Shown here in pieces: positions 37,623 to 49,632 of a stretch of 64,000 nt of DNA. The notes below the pieces were generated by a model, which ran no database searches, was not told where the DNA came from, and saw nothing but the letters and a program-made list of their open reading frames with translations. This DNA is from Apostichopus japonicus (taxonomy: Eukaryota; Echinodermata; Holothuroidea; Aspidochirotida; Stichopodidae). The first letter of the stretch is position 1, and each line of letters begins with the position of its first letter. The position numbers and the translations under genes were made by a program. The stretch covers positions 15,741,876 to 15,805,875 of the forward strand of contig NC_092567.1 of NCBI RefSeq assembly GCF_037975245.1. Direction: 5' to 3'.

Positions 37623-38255
37623 TTATATCCGTATTAAAACACCAAACAGTTGTGGATGCTTTGAGTTTAAATATATCCAGTATCTGTCCGTAATTAAATG
37701 TTCGCAAGGCCGTTATGTTGCTCATAGTGTTATAAAGTTAAAGTTAAACGACCGCAGTACCAAGCACTGTGTAGTGTGTACGTTCAAGTGAGTGTACGTG
37801 TTCAATACAAGGCCTACTATGTTATCGTATGGCTGTATACCATACGTACATGTTTGTCCCTAGAATGGTTGCTATGGGAACCAGAAGCTGTAGGGCATTG
37901 ATATGATGAAGCCAACTAGAAATTGTTTGTAGTTCGTTGTTATTGAGACCTTTCAAAAATAGTTTTATGGCCGCAATATTGCCAAAAATTAGTTAAAATG
38001 TTATTATGGTTCATCTTTTATGAATGACAGCCTTTCAAAGACGTTTCCTTTATAATTATTTACTATCGTTCAGTATTACTTTATAATTGCACATGTACAT
38101 TAATGTTATGCTGGTTGTTAATCGTTAATTTGACTTACGGGGCATCACTTTAATAAATCTTCGGTTATATTTAACCAAAAATGTTTTGTTTTATGATTTT
38201 TCCCCCACACAAATGGTAGTGTATGAATGAACGGGGTTAATCAACGGTCTAGCGT

Positions 38256-38385
38256 GCGTTACTCACATGATTAATGCACTCCGGGTGTTAATGCTATCGC
38301 TGGATGCACTCGGGCTCCGCTACGCTCCGCCCTCGTGCATCGCTTGCATTATCCGCCGATCGTGCATTAATCATGTGAGTAACGC
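38256..38385. repeat. Right-end palindrome of the Crypton-type element
   Basis: A 24-base arm at 38256-38279 is exactly inverted at 38362-38385. The 82-base interior has its own short inverted GAGGGCGGAGC-like segments. Confidence 0.9.
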
Positions 38386-39800
38386 CTTATTTAAAGCAAA
38401 AAAAGTGTCATAACGCATTCTGAATGAAGTTGTGTTAAGATCTCAGTTCTTAAAGATGTTTTGCAGTTTCATTAATTGGATGTGTAAACGGTGTTTATAG
38501 GTGTCGCATATTTTCTTTGTCCAACTTATGGGACAGCTAAAAAATCATAATTAAAATAATGCCTTTATTGTTTCAAATTTTCATTCAGGTTTGTCTATCT
38601 GCTTGTTTTTCTTTCACTGTCATTGACATTATATTTATTGATGAACTTATGCGCATGTTTCTTAATTTAATATTTATAGTGTCATGTGAGGACTTAGAAA
38701 TACATAATGATGGAAATGCACCGATTCTCATTATGATGTGCGTCATTGCAATAGCAATAATTGTTACTACGACTTTACTAATTGCACTGTATTGCGGTAA
38801 GTGACAATCTATTTAACAATTTTATAATTCCTTCAGGAAAAGGGAAAGAAAAATCACAATGCTCGCATTTCACGGAAAAAAGATAAGCAAAGAAATATTA
38901 AGTGCAACAAGAGATGTTTCTACATACAGGCCTATGTTGCAGTTTACATTTATTCACATGTTGTATAATATCTTCCTAATCCCCTCTGGTAGGTTTACAT
39001 GCGGAAGTTGGGTGATAATTATAACAGTTCACTTTTTTACATTTGGCTCATATTTTGTCATACCCGGGTTAGGCGAAGGCATGCGAAGGCATAAAGTCAT
39101 GAAACCCATGTAAGTATAATTCTTCACAACAAGAAACATTTCAGGTAACGCTTCCGTTGGTTCAAGTTCATAAGCACAATTTTCAAGTATACAGACATTT
39201 CGTAGATAATGATTGATAAACCCAAGTATAAGAGGCCTATTGTAACGTTTACATTACAGTAGAAATCCACAGATTTAAGAATTGTGTATAGCCCCAGGTT
39301 TTGCCGGATTGGTCTTTGAATTTTTAAGCATGTTGTTACGTGCTAACTTGAAATGTATGTAGTCAACCTTGCATCAAAAGATATGGTAGCTTTGTCATAG
39401 TGTTGTTGTACACTTTTGAAAATACCAAAAGTTAACGAAATTAGTTTGTGTACTTGCATCAGTTTGTTATCTTGTGTGTACGTTATACATTAATCGTGAT
39501 CAATGACAAACGTCCAAAAGAGACGCTTGAAGAATGACGTCAATGAGTGATACACGAGTAACGACAAAACGCCGAACCAACAAAGATCCCAAGAATAAGA
39601 CTGAAATGTGATCGAGATATTAACCAAATGGTAGCAATCCTTAGCCTGAAATTGCTGTGCTTGGAAGGAAGCTTAATGCTTTCAAGATGCTAAGAAACTA
39701 AATTACATTTATATAAGATTCCGATTTTTGTGATAAAAAGTACACCATTTTGATTTTTTATACTTTTCACTAATATGGACTAAGGTTACCGGAATTCCTT

Positions 39801-39841
<41 letters not shown>

Positions 39842-40979
39842 TTTTATTCTTTGTCCATTTATTGATATCAAAAAAGACTGTGTGATATATTGTGGTTTCC
39901 AATTTATTTTACCCGTATTTCACGCAGGTCGCCGTTGTAAAGAAAACACGAAGAATGAAGATGGAAATGAAGATGAAGATGTAAGTTTGCTGAAAGCAAT
40001 GCTTTTAATCCATGTTTTAGTTACAGCTCCACGAAAATTTACGTTTCTAGAATTGCATGTAAGCTCCAAGATTTTCAGTTAAGCTTATTTGTTACACTAT
40101 GGATGATACAATATGAGTGATAGTTGCAGTTGTTACTCGTCCTTTTGCATGTATCAATGTACAATACTATGATTGAAGCAAATGCTAGAACACAGGAAAA
40201 TAACTCCACAATACAGATATCGCAAATAATTTACATTCGTGTTAGGAAAACATGTTAGAAAAATGCTTAACTACTGCAAACTGTTAAAATTGGTTTCATA
40301 AGCGACAGTTGTGACTACAATGTTATGTTACTTTGACCTTTCGCTCACAATGGGTACGTTTGTTATTTATCTCACCTTTCTGCAGCTTAAGGAAATCGAT
40401 CCTTTGATCGACCGGTTCTTGAAGACACAGTTAAAAATTGAAACTCCTAAAGGAGACCGGAAAGAGATGTCCGCTGCATGTTTTTTCGATTCTGATGAGT
40501 GGAAGAACACGAACCGTATTCTTTTTGTTGGGGATCTTTTAGCTGGAGAAAAGGCGATTGCTAAACAGGCAAATTTGATGTGCTCTCAAGGGAGCATCGA
40601 CGAAACCCTGTTTGTTGTTGATGTAAAGAAACCTGATTTCGAAGCAGATTTTAATAAAGAAATTCATAAACAATTACCTCCAAACAGCAAGTACTCTCCA
40701 GATGAAGTATATGAAATGATATCGTTTCAAAAGTGTTTCTTGATAATTGATGGTGGCGGTGAACTGTTGGAGCTACCAAAGCCTCCTGATTCGGAAGGAG
40801 ACACCATTGCAGATGGATTTACAATATTTGATGTTTTATTTAGAAATATAAATGATCGTTTAAGAGTTTGGGTTACTTCTATACCTTCAGATTCTAGTTA
40901 TCATTTCAGTAATTAGACGAAAATATACTTGCAGAAGTTTGAAGAACATGGATCACAGCGCTCAATTACAAACATTTGA

Positions 40980-41527
40980 ATGCAATGAAAATATGGGAAA
41001 CAAAACACTCTCCTGTTATAATGGGAACGTACAAAGGATATAGTAGCTAATGTCACAGATAATATTCTCAATACGTTTGAAACAGATTTGACAAAGACTA
41101 TTAACCGCCAGAGTGTTGCAATGAGCAACCAAGGTCGGAAGCTGTGTTTGTATCCTTCAATATTTCTATTTTTAAATCATAGGGGTTAGATATTATTCGA
41201 AATTAATGTTAGATTTGAATTGATTGCCTGTTAGTGTAGTACCTATGTAATTTGCTATTGAAAACGAGTTGATACAATTAGACCAACACTATATTGAATG
41301 AGGTTCGTCACATTTACAATACATGCGTGTATACATTAAATCGTATGTCCTGAAGTGTATAACGATATTCCATATCAATTTGTGTTCCTTGTAATATAGC
41401 TTTAGACTGTTTCCATATTACAAAAGCTGACGGCCATAAAATCCGCATATTAGGAGTTCGAAGTTCTATAACAGTTGGCTCCCTTAACGTAATATAATAA
41501 TAACGACAAGATAAATCATGATGTGTC
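40980..41527. other. 3' flank of A3
   Basis: The stretch is similar to the A4 3' flank (61711-62303) and lacks the roughly 200-bp block containing AATAAA that lies behind A1 and A2. No gene is seen. Confidence 0.4.
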
Positions 41528-44248
41528 CTACATATTCTCAACATGAAGGTATATTGAATTCACATGACTTGTTTTGAATTCATCAAATTGAACTCTTCCT
41601 TTGGCATGCAGTATTTGCAATATTCTGTTAACTATATCAAACTGATCATATGGGTCTAAATAGTTCTCCTGTGGAAAAGAGAGAGAGGGAGACGTTGAGT
41701 AGGCCTACTGTGTACACGTATCACAAGTTATATATATGACGACATGATGTTATTTTCTCTTAAATTTGTGAATTAATACAGTAAATATAATTAGCCAAGG
41801 GAGGCGAAGTTTCCTATTATAGTTTGTGTTGACTTTTATGGAATCATGGTATCAATGGAAATGTCCTTCATTTTGGCAAACATCCATTATTTCCGAATCT
41901 GATCCGAATATGATATGTTTGATTGGATTTTGACGTCATTCAGAAACACTTTGGTCCCACTGAATGATATTACTAGGTTACTGGCATGTTAGCTCAAGTT
42001 ATTGGCAAGTTCTCGTAACACAGACGTCGCTCTTATCAAAACTTTAATTCATTATAACTGGAATTTTCCTGGAGGTTTACTGATGTATATACACTATAAC
42101 GGTTACGTAGCTCTTTTGTTGTTACGAATCTAAGGCTCCAAGATCTTTTCAAGAAGCTTTAGATAGGAAAGGGACCTTTTTATACCTCTCACGAGAATCA
42201 AATGATCCTGGGTTTTATTAAACTGGAAACGCTAAGACACTGACTTATACTACCGATTTGACTTGGAATATAAAGTCACCTCGTTGAAGACGATCACTAT
42301 CAGAAGACCTAATAACATAGAATCGTTTATCGATAGCGTTACGCCATTCACTAACGGGACAGGGAACGTTTGGCTTAAACCTAGATCATCAACACTTGTA
42401 TTGATGCACCTGCACCCCTAATTTAACCGAGAATATTACACAGTGTTCATCTGAATACTGAACGTATATCAAAGCACCCTCTATCAGACATCTTATCTGA
42501 ACCACCAGCCTTTACCTTTCCACGAGCGAAATATGTAAGCGACTCTCGCATCAGAGCGGGTCCCCTTTCAAACACAGTCCGGCACAGCATAGAACCCCCA
42601 TTGACGACTCAACCAATGTAAAACACACTAAACGTCCTGTGACACCTCTTATTTTGCAATCATATTGACGTTTGTACCATACGGCTACCGATGGGCACTG
42701 TAAGTACCTTCTGCCTAAACATGCATATGTGTATAGTATACCTACGATATAATAGGTAACTGATTATCATCAAGTCACAATCTAACAGTTTCCATTCGTC
42801 GTGTATTTTGCTTGTGGTACAAATTATATTTAACTGGTATACTTGATATGGCAATAGGTGTTTTCTACATGTTTAATGAGTTGCATACCTTTACTTAAAG
42901 ATACATATATTACTAAGATCTAGAGTCAGAGAAAGTTGCTTTATTCAACCATTTCCTTCTGGCAATTGAGGATAGGAGGAAGTAGGGGGCAAAGTAGTGT
43001 GGGTACGTCTCATATTATGGTCAAGGCGACAGATGGCGAGGCGACGAGTTGTAATTAAATACAATCTCAAAATCTATATATGTTAATGACGCATAGCTTT
43101 CGTTGATGTCGGTGTCTGTTGTTGTAATGCCACAAGGTTGAGTTCATAAGGTAATGCAATGTAGTACTTTTGCTGTTGCTTTGGAATAATTTTGAATACT
43201 GTATCAGTGAAATGTCATTGTTCCTATGTTCAAAAGATGGCGAAACGTGGATCCGTACCCAGTTTAAGGTCAAGCAATAGAGTACAAACTAAAAGTAAAA
43301 GAAAAAAATTCCTAGGGTAATAATTACATCACACGGCTTCACTTTTGATATAGACTCTTTAAGGTTGAAATGTAAAAATCTCGAAAACTATATTCTTTTA
43401 AGAATTGAATGACAATTTTGAAGCAGGAAGTGCAGATTCAGTCCATCTTTATTAACATTTCAAAATCAGTCATGTTACTTTCGTGGGATAAGAGTAAGGG
43501 CTTGCTTGTGATAATGAAAAAAGTAGAACAGCTCATTTATAAGTATATACTGCTTACTTCACGGACATTAATGTCAGCATTTGTTGGTGAATCACTCATC
43601 AAAATAAAACATGTTTTTAAATTGCAAATTTGAAATATTGTACGGCTAATTAAGTCGACTTTTCATAATAATAAATTTGCTCAAACAAAAGTCTACCGGG
43701 TAATTTTCAGACGAGACCCAAAAATATTACATGTATTCTGTTGGTGTACCACTGGCTGCAGGAGCTGCATGAAAGTTATTACAGATTAGTGAATAATATG
43801 ATACAATACAATTAATCATATTACTTTGACTCGGAGAGTAAGTAATAAACGGGGGGTTCTTTCTCAACAACTTCTATTGTGCAAATAACAAACGAACTAA
43901 AATTGATTTCCTTGTTTCGATTCAGACAATATTTTCCACGAGTGGTCCTTTTTTTTGGTATGGAACATTAATCTTAACATACTATTGTTTTAATGCAAAA
44001 GTACTTGACTGGCGTTAGTTTCCAAGTACCTCTCAAAGTACAAGTTTAGCAATTCTAATTATAGGCTCATTTTTACTCAACTGATTTATATCTATGAGTA
44101 CGCAATAAAGTAGTTACTTTCCAATTGAAAGTTGGATAGACTACATGAAATTTACCATATAATATGGTTGCCTATGATAATCTTTACCTGCCCATATCGG
44201 TGTATGTATTCCTAAAGCCTTGAGTCCATCTAACTGGAGTAACGCCAT
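41528..44248 (-). CDS. D3: minus-strand gene of unknown function, best copy
   Basis: Exons: 44248-44188 (starts MALLQLDGLKALGIH, phase 1 donor GTAAAG), 42409-42280 (phase 2 to 0; LSQTFPVPLVNGVTLSIND, then hydrophobic MLLGLLIVIVFNE) and 41668-41528 (47 codons including stop; DQFDIVNRILQILHAK). The exon-to-exon phase between the last two agrees. The phase 1 end of the first does not join the phase 2 start of the middle exon, so at least one exon between 42.4 and 44.2 kb is missing from the model. The protein may be a small membrane protein, since one segment is hydrophobic. I cannot assign a family. Copies occur in every unit, three of which are damaged. Confidence 0.4.
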
Positions 44249-45161
44249 CTTGACCTCATCATGCTTGGCGTGCATAAACTGAAGAACAGGTCAATGAATT
44301 TCTTAACTGAACAAAATAACTCAATTTAATTGCGCTTTAAATGTAAACTACGTCTTTCTGCAATGTTGTGTGAATCTTAAAAGATTGCTATTTGATTGGT
44401 GAATATGTGGCTATTAGTATTCCCGTTCTTTGAGGAATTGAGAAAGGAATATTGCGTTTGTCTCTCACCCGACTCCGATCAAGTTTTGCGTTATCTAGTA
44501 CCTTTTTCAAACAATAACAACATTGCAATGTATGCAAATTAAATTCTAAAAATAACGGACAGGTGGGGGACTAGGGATATTTTTCGTTGATCGAAATTGT
44601 AAATTGATATTTAGCACATTTTCCCGACAGAATCGAAAGTATCTTTTTCGGAAATGTTGCTGCTTTAAGAACTTTGGCAAACCTACCGAATATAAGTCAA
44701 TCAAAATAAGGTTGCACCCATATCTTAATTAATAAATTGAATTGTCAAATACGTCTGCAAAATAACTTATGTTAATAAATCCTTTACAAATGTCTTTCAT
44801 ATCGTTTTAGCCACTTTTAGCAAATCTAAAAGACCAACAATTTTTACAAATGACAAAGTGGGGTTGGTTGATTAAGTAGTGATGAGATATTAGAATCACA
44901 AATCATCGGCAAAACCTATATGGTGCATTAAATCATACGGGTCGTTAAGTTAATTACAAAACAAGAAAAGAAAATCAAACAACTAATTCACTTTTTTGCT
45001 TGAGTGAACTTAGTTACCAGGTGTTATTCCAATATTTTCACTTTGTTTTACTCGTTGACAATGAAACAATGGCAAATAACCTATACACGGACTGTCCAGT
45101 TCCACAGAAACTCTATATAACTCTTACCCTCAACATACTAGCGGAACATTCATTTTTTTCA

Positions 45162-46002
45162 ATGGCAGACTTCAGGTTCTCCACTGTGTACAACATACTG
45201 GGTTTATTTTGTATATATGTTCGAGGTGTGGAGATTTAACTACCTATTTACATGTTGCATATCTTCATCTAACAGACCACGGTGTTTCAATCATATATGA
45301 TATTTTGTTTTTACAGTTTCCTTACAAGAGTGATGTCTTACCTACGAAATAAAATGACGAAAGGGTGGTTCTTATTCCTGATGTGAGGAGAACACAGTGT
45401 CTTCGAATGATACAGCGCAATATGGTTAAGATCACAATCAATAATACTGTTCCACTGCTGATGAGTATTAATGACAGCATATCTTATCTAATGGCAAATT
45501 AAATAAACGATGATTGTGTGTTAATCTGTAATTATGGTTCAACTTGTCAAACCCTACGTAATTTGAAATCAACAACTACATCTTTCATGAACTTATTATA
45601 GCATTATATTGACATATAATTGCTGAAAAATTCGAATGTTTTTTCCAATGGAGGAAGATGGAAGTTCATATACTACTCAGACAATGACCAGCTTCCAAAG
45701 TACGGACCGTCACGTGCGTACGTGCGTTTGTAGAGTTATAACAAGTTATATCAGTTCGATATGTTACAGTAGTAGTTCCTGCAACACGCCACTATATCAT
45801 GTCATGTTATTTAGCCCTACATTCTTGATGTCGTTTACATGTCATGTAAAGTTGGTAGGTGATGGAAGTAGCTCCAAACACACTACAGTCGGGCTCACTT
45901 TCAATAAAACGAGCGATGTGGTTATAATCAGCTTCTGTTGTGTAGTATTAGAATCTAAATTTCACGAGCAATATGTAAAAGTCGTTCATAAAAAACAAGT
46001 AA
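45162..46002 (+). pseudogene. B3: orphan signal exon and Ig fragment
   Basis: The signal exon at 45162-45225 (MADFRFSTVYNILGLF) ends at a weak GTGTGG donor. A separate 127-codon open frame at 45636-46019 contains FTCHVKLVGDGSSSKHTT, which looks like the end of an Ig domain. Then comes VVIISFCCVVLESKF and a GTAAGT donor at about 46003. In B1 the same stretch has stops. No Ig1 exon remains between them. A minus-strand remnant of the C transmembrane exon overlaps at about 45380-45530 with a stop near its acceptor. Confidence 0.4.
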
Positions 46003-46019
46003 GTGTTGCCCTTACTTAA

Positions 46020-47903
46020 AACTGTTAATAGTAACATACCAAGTGACTCAATGGCCAAAAAAAGTGCTTGGGTAAATTTGGCAGTTTTACCATGATTGAC
46101 GTTTATGTAAGAATGTGCTCTAAGCAAACTTGTCTGTCATTTCAAGGACCACTGTGTTTCATATCGATTGGAGAATTAAATTGCCACAATCGACTTTGAT
46201 GAGTATCACAAATCTTACGTTATTTGAAAGTCAACGACGACAAGAGTAACGTAAATTAAGTTATATGGCGGTTTAAGGTATGAGGAGATCCAAATATTTT
46301 TTTTTCGCTAAAAACATACTCACCTTCGTTCCATAAGAAGGTCTGGTTATTATCAACTTCTGTGATAAAAAAATTGTTATACTAGATGATCTTGTTGTAT
46401 TTTAGATGATGGTATACAAGATTGTATACAAGATGAAGGTTGTCCTGAAAAAGTAAAATGTAAAAATTTCGTACACATGTTTAACAAGTATTTCCCTTTC
46501 TCTATACAATTTTATTTCTGTACGAAAGTCTTGAAAAACTTTCTGAAATTGTAACGTCATGTCCGGTAGAAAGTGTGTGGTAATTAACTTAGTATATTAG
46601 AAAACGTGCTTTAAAGAAACAAACGATTTGCCTTTCCATGGATCGAGAAAAATATCAAAATACATATATATCGTTTTAGAATTAGATTTAGTCGCAATTT
46701 TTTTGAATGGTTGATAAATCTAACTTCATCGGAAATAAACGTTCTCAAAGTAAATCTTTTATTATCATTCTATTAACCTTGGGGCCTTACAATTGCCAAG
46801 TTCATGATAGCATACAAGATATCACGTACGAGTTAAACTGACCAACGACCAACTAAACCATGAGTCAAAGACGTTCCGTCGCGTTTCCTCCATCGGCAGG
46901 GCATCTGGTTTCGAAATTGCATACTGTAATTAGTTGGAATATCTATCTTCTTCAAAAAATCGATTACTTCGTCTCGTAAATTGTGGTTTAAGCCACTTAT
47001 TTTTTAAGCAAAGGTCGATACCTTGATATCCTACATCGACGTATGTTATATGTAGACTATTTTAATACAAACTTTGGACTTTTTTAAACTTGTTTGTATC
47101 GAAATGTCGACTTTTTATTCCACAATGTTGGCGTATCAAATTTCGAATTTGATCTCGGATATCAAAACTTCCACTATATCCTCGAAATAATATTTTTTTT
47201 CGATAGTGAGACATATTCCTAGAAATTACGACTTATAATCCCAACTGCGTAAAGTGATTAGTATATGAAGGTAAGGGTAACATTGTGGTCCAGATTAATA
47301 CATTGTTAAATTGTGCGGTGTTCCATGTGAAATTTTACTTAGTATGTCAAACGTTTAACTTTTTATCAAGATTTTGAGAAAAGAATGCTGCACTTTTGAC
47401 CGAGTATGAGGTATACGAAATACTCTAAGTTGTAACTCTCTTTACCAATGCAAAGATCTAACTGAATGATCCAGCACTGGTGTTCAGAGTGAATCTCTAG
47501 TTACCAAAGCTTTGGATAGCTAAACTTTACTTATTTGGTTGTGTTTATCTCAATAATTCCATGAATGAGATCATGAAAGTATTTATTTGTAAACTAAAAT
47601 GATACTTGGCATAAGCACGTTATATCGGTGGCACAATGTGTATAAGTTCGGAACCTAGTGTTTGAAATTTTTTATTCTACATGTTTTTTAATACTCATTT
47701 AACAATAACTGCTGAAGATAATGTGAAACAAACTATTAAAACTACTGGATTTAATATTTTGTTTCTACATCCACTAGCAATTATTGATCGAGCACAGTTA
47801 TATTTTTGCTACCGGTTTCCACCGTTGATGAACGCCACTGAGCATGATTCATTAGCGTCACAATGCGTTATATTTGTGTACTATTATTTAATATCACACA
47901 TAC
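46020..47903. other. Spacer or intron region of unit 3
   Basis: The stretch is homologous to 13260-16910 without the Ty3/gypsy insertion, giving the empty site near 46332. No exon is recognised. Confidence 0.35.
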
Positions 47904-48384
47904 CTTTAACTTTAAAGAAAAATTTGCTGCTGGCGTTATGTTTGTAAGAACAGGAGAAATTCCTTTCACTAGGTAGATTTCCCTGCATTTCAACATTAAG
48001 AGACCATAACGTATCGTTGCAACTTCCCATTGAAATTCCGTCTATTGGCCGTATTGGTACCGAGGTCCTGAAAATAGTCTTCGTAGTTTTTCTCCAAGTA
48101 ATGTTTGCAGACGTCTTCTTTACCGGGCAAACTAGACATACTATTGAGTTTAGCTTTACGGGGCATTCAATCTCATCTCCTGTAAACTCTGCAGTCGATG
48201 GACATATAATCAAATCTTGCAGAAAAGCTGGAATTGCAAAAAATATCATATAACTGTAATTAAACACAATCAGTTTTTGTTCAGGATATGTAATTTTCAA
48301 ATAAATAGTTAAATCCATACCTCTTTCAAATAGGAAAAGTAAGCCCAAGATGTTGTACACAGCGGAGTACCTGAAGGCTGCCAT
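47904..48384 (-). CDS. C2: Ig-family receptor, first two exons
   Basis: Minus strand: signal-peptide exon 48384-48321 (MAAFRYSAVYNILGLLFLF) with a GTATGG donor, and Ig exon 48227-47904 (108 codons) after a TTCCAG acceptor, with a GTATGT donor. Both exons have the same length and phase as in C1. Motifs: IECPVKLNSIVCLVCPV, ANITW, RNFSCSYKH. The intron between them happens to be open in frame, so a single 166-codon frame covers both. No intact transmembrane exon remains at the expected place (about 45.4-45.5 kb), so this copy may be truncated or secreted. Confidence 0.55.
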
Positions 48385-49504
48385 TCCACCGGTAAATACT
48401 TAGATATAATTGTAGTAAAATATCTACTAACTATTCGTCCCAATCACGCGAAAGGAAATACTCAAAAAGACTGTGCTTCTCATTTCACAGGCAACTACAA
48501 GGAAGAAAGTGAATGTAAAGTGATACTCGAACGTAAACAAGTATCACTCGAACGATTGTTTTGCGTGCTGCTTTTGTATTCAAGTTTTAATTGGTCGAAG
48601 GTTACAAGCTCATATTTGGCTTCAGGCGAAGCCCTGGAACTATTGTAGTCGCTCATCTGTTGACCAAGTTTTGACCGCGATGTGACCTCGTCAGAGGTTT
48701 GTGAACCGTTGTTGTTCGGAAGTACAACTCTGTCACAGGCTTGGAAATCGTTATGCGATTGATCAAGTATTGTCTAGTATTTGCCTAAGCCGAACTCATT
48801 GCTGTCAACGCAAATCTGTACTTGTTTAGCTTGTGTGGAAAAAAGGAATGCGCACGATTGTCTAACGTTCGTGGTAGAGTAACTTAGGCATAGGCTCGTC
48901 CATGAAGAGTAGAACGACATTACCACTATCGTTGTAACCTGTGGGCTCTAAGCACTAGGCCGAATCAGCAGTTTAAATTCGTTTGGGGCCTGCAAGGCTG
49001 CACAATTAATAAAGTAAGCAGTCATGTTAGTACTTGCAGTACCAATATAGTAGTTGTAGTACCAATTTCTGAATAGAAAGTATCACTGTGTTCAATAAAA
49101 ACTCTTTCTGGAAAGTATTTATCGTTCATGTTTGGTTTTTATGTAATCATAACCTTCCTAGTCATGCTAGGGTGTGTGTCTATTATCATGGACGTTTCAC
49201 ATGTAAAGCAGTGTGTGGAAACATCAGTTGGGGTCAACAAAGATCAAATAGTTGCAACCTCGTATATAAGTCTACAGATGAGTTTTTGGACAGATCTGGT
49301 GTTGTTTAGTATGGATATGTAAAACATTGGGTACAAGAAGCATATTAGTGGAAGTTGGTGGCCAACATATATCCCTGGGATTATAATTCATGTCACCTTT
49401 AGATGCGTCTTGCTGTACTTCCTACATCAAATATTTTAAAACCATCAATGTACAGCATGTCCTAATCATAACAAAGTAGTGATTGTTTATCATAACAACC
49501 AGTA

Positions 49505-49632
49505 TGAACTGGGTCCAACTGGTTCAACTATGTTTTACTGGGTTCAACTATGTTTTACTGGTTCAACTATGTTTTACTGGTTTCAACTGGGTCAACTATG
49601 TTTTGCTGGGTTAAACTGGGTGAACTATGTTT
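49505..49632 (+). repeat. 20-bp tandem repeat array (left)
   Basis: Three nearly exact copies of GGTTCAACTATGTTTTACTG and several degenerate ones. Confidence 0.85.

Larger units (their letters stand above)
35898..38388 (+). mobile_element. Crypton-type DNA transposon inserted in A3 intron 3
   Basis: The A1, A2 and A4 introns run without this block, so it is an insertion of about 2.49 kb. TTCATTCATAC at 35898-35908 is inverted at 38221-38231. TGTGAGTAACGCACG at 35967-35981 is inverted at 38253-38267. A 24-bp inverted pair (38256-38279 and 38362-38385) closes the right end around a GC-rich hairpin region with GGGCTCCGCTACGCTCCGCC. It encodes a broken tyrosine recombinase. Confidence 0.75.
34216..40916 (+). 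pseudogene. A3: disrupted copy of the Ig-Ig-TM-pseudo-NACHT gene
   Basis: All six exons are recognisable: 34216-34282, 34514-34822, 35166-35477, 38680-38796, 39928-39980 and 40386-40916. Three lesions disrupt it. TAG at 34267 falls inside the signal peptide. TGA at 35171 replaces the first cysteine of the Ig2 exon. TAG at 40914 cuts the tail about 20 codons short of the longest frame. A 2.5-kb Crypton-type element sits in the intron between Ig2 and TM. The NACHT-like exon remains open and is almost identical to that of A4 (GDLLAGEKA, FLIIDGGGEL). With two early stops a full receptor cannot be made. Confidence 0.85.

Noticed and set aside
49505-49632. A CRISPR array
   Set aside because: Copies are contiguous 20-mers without unique spacers, and the genome is eukaryotic.
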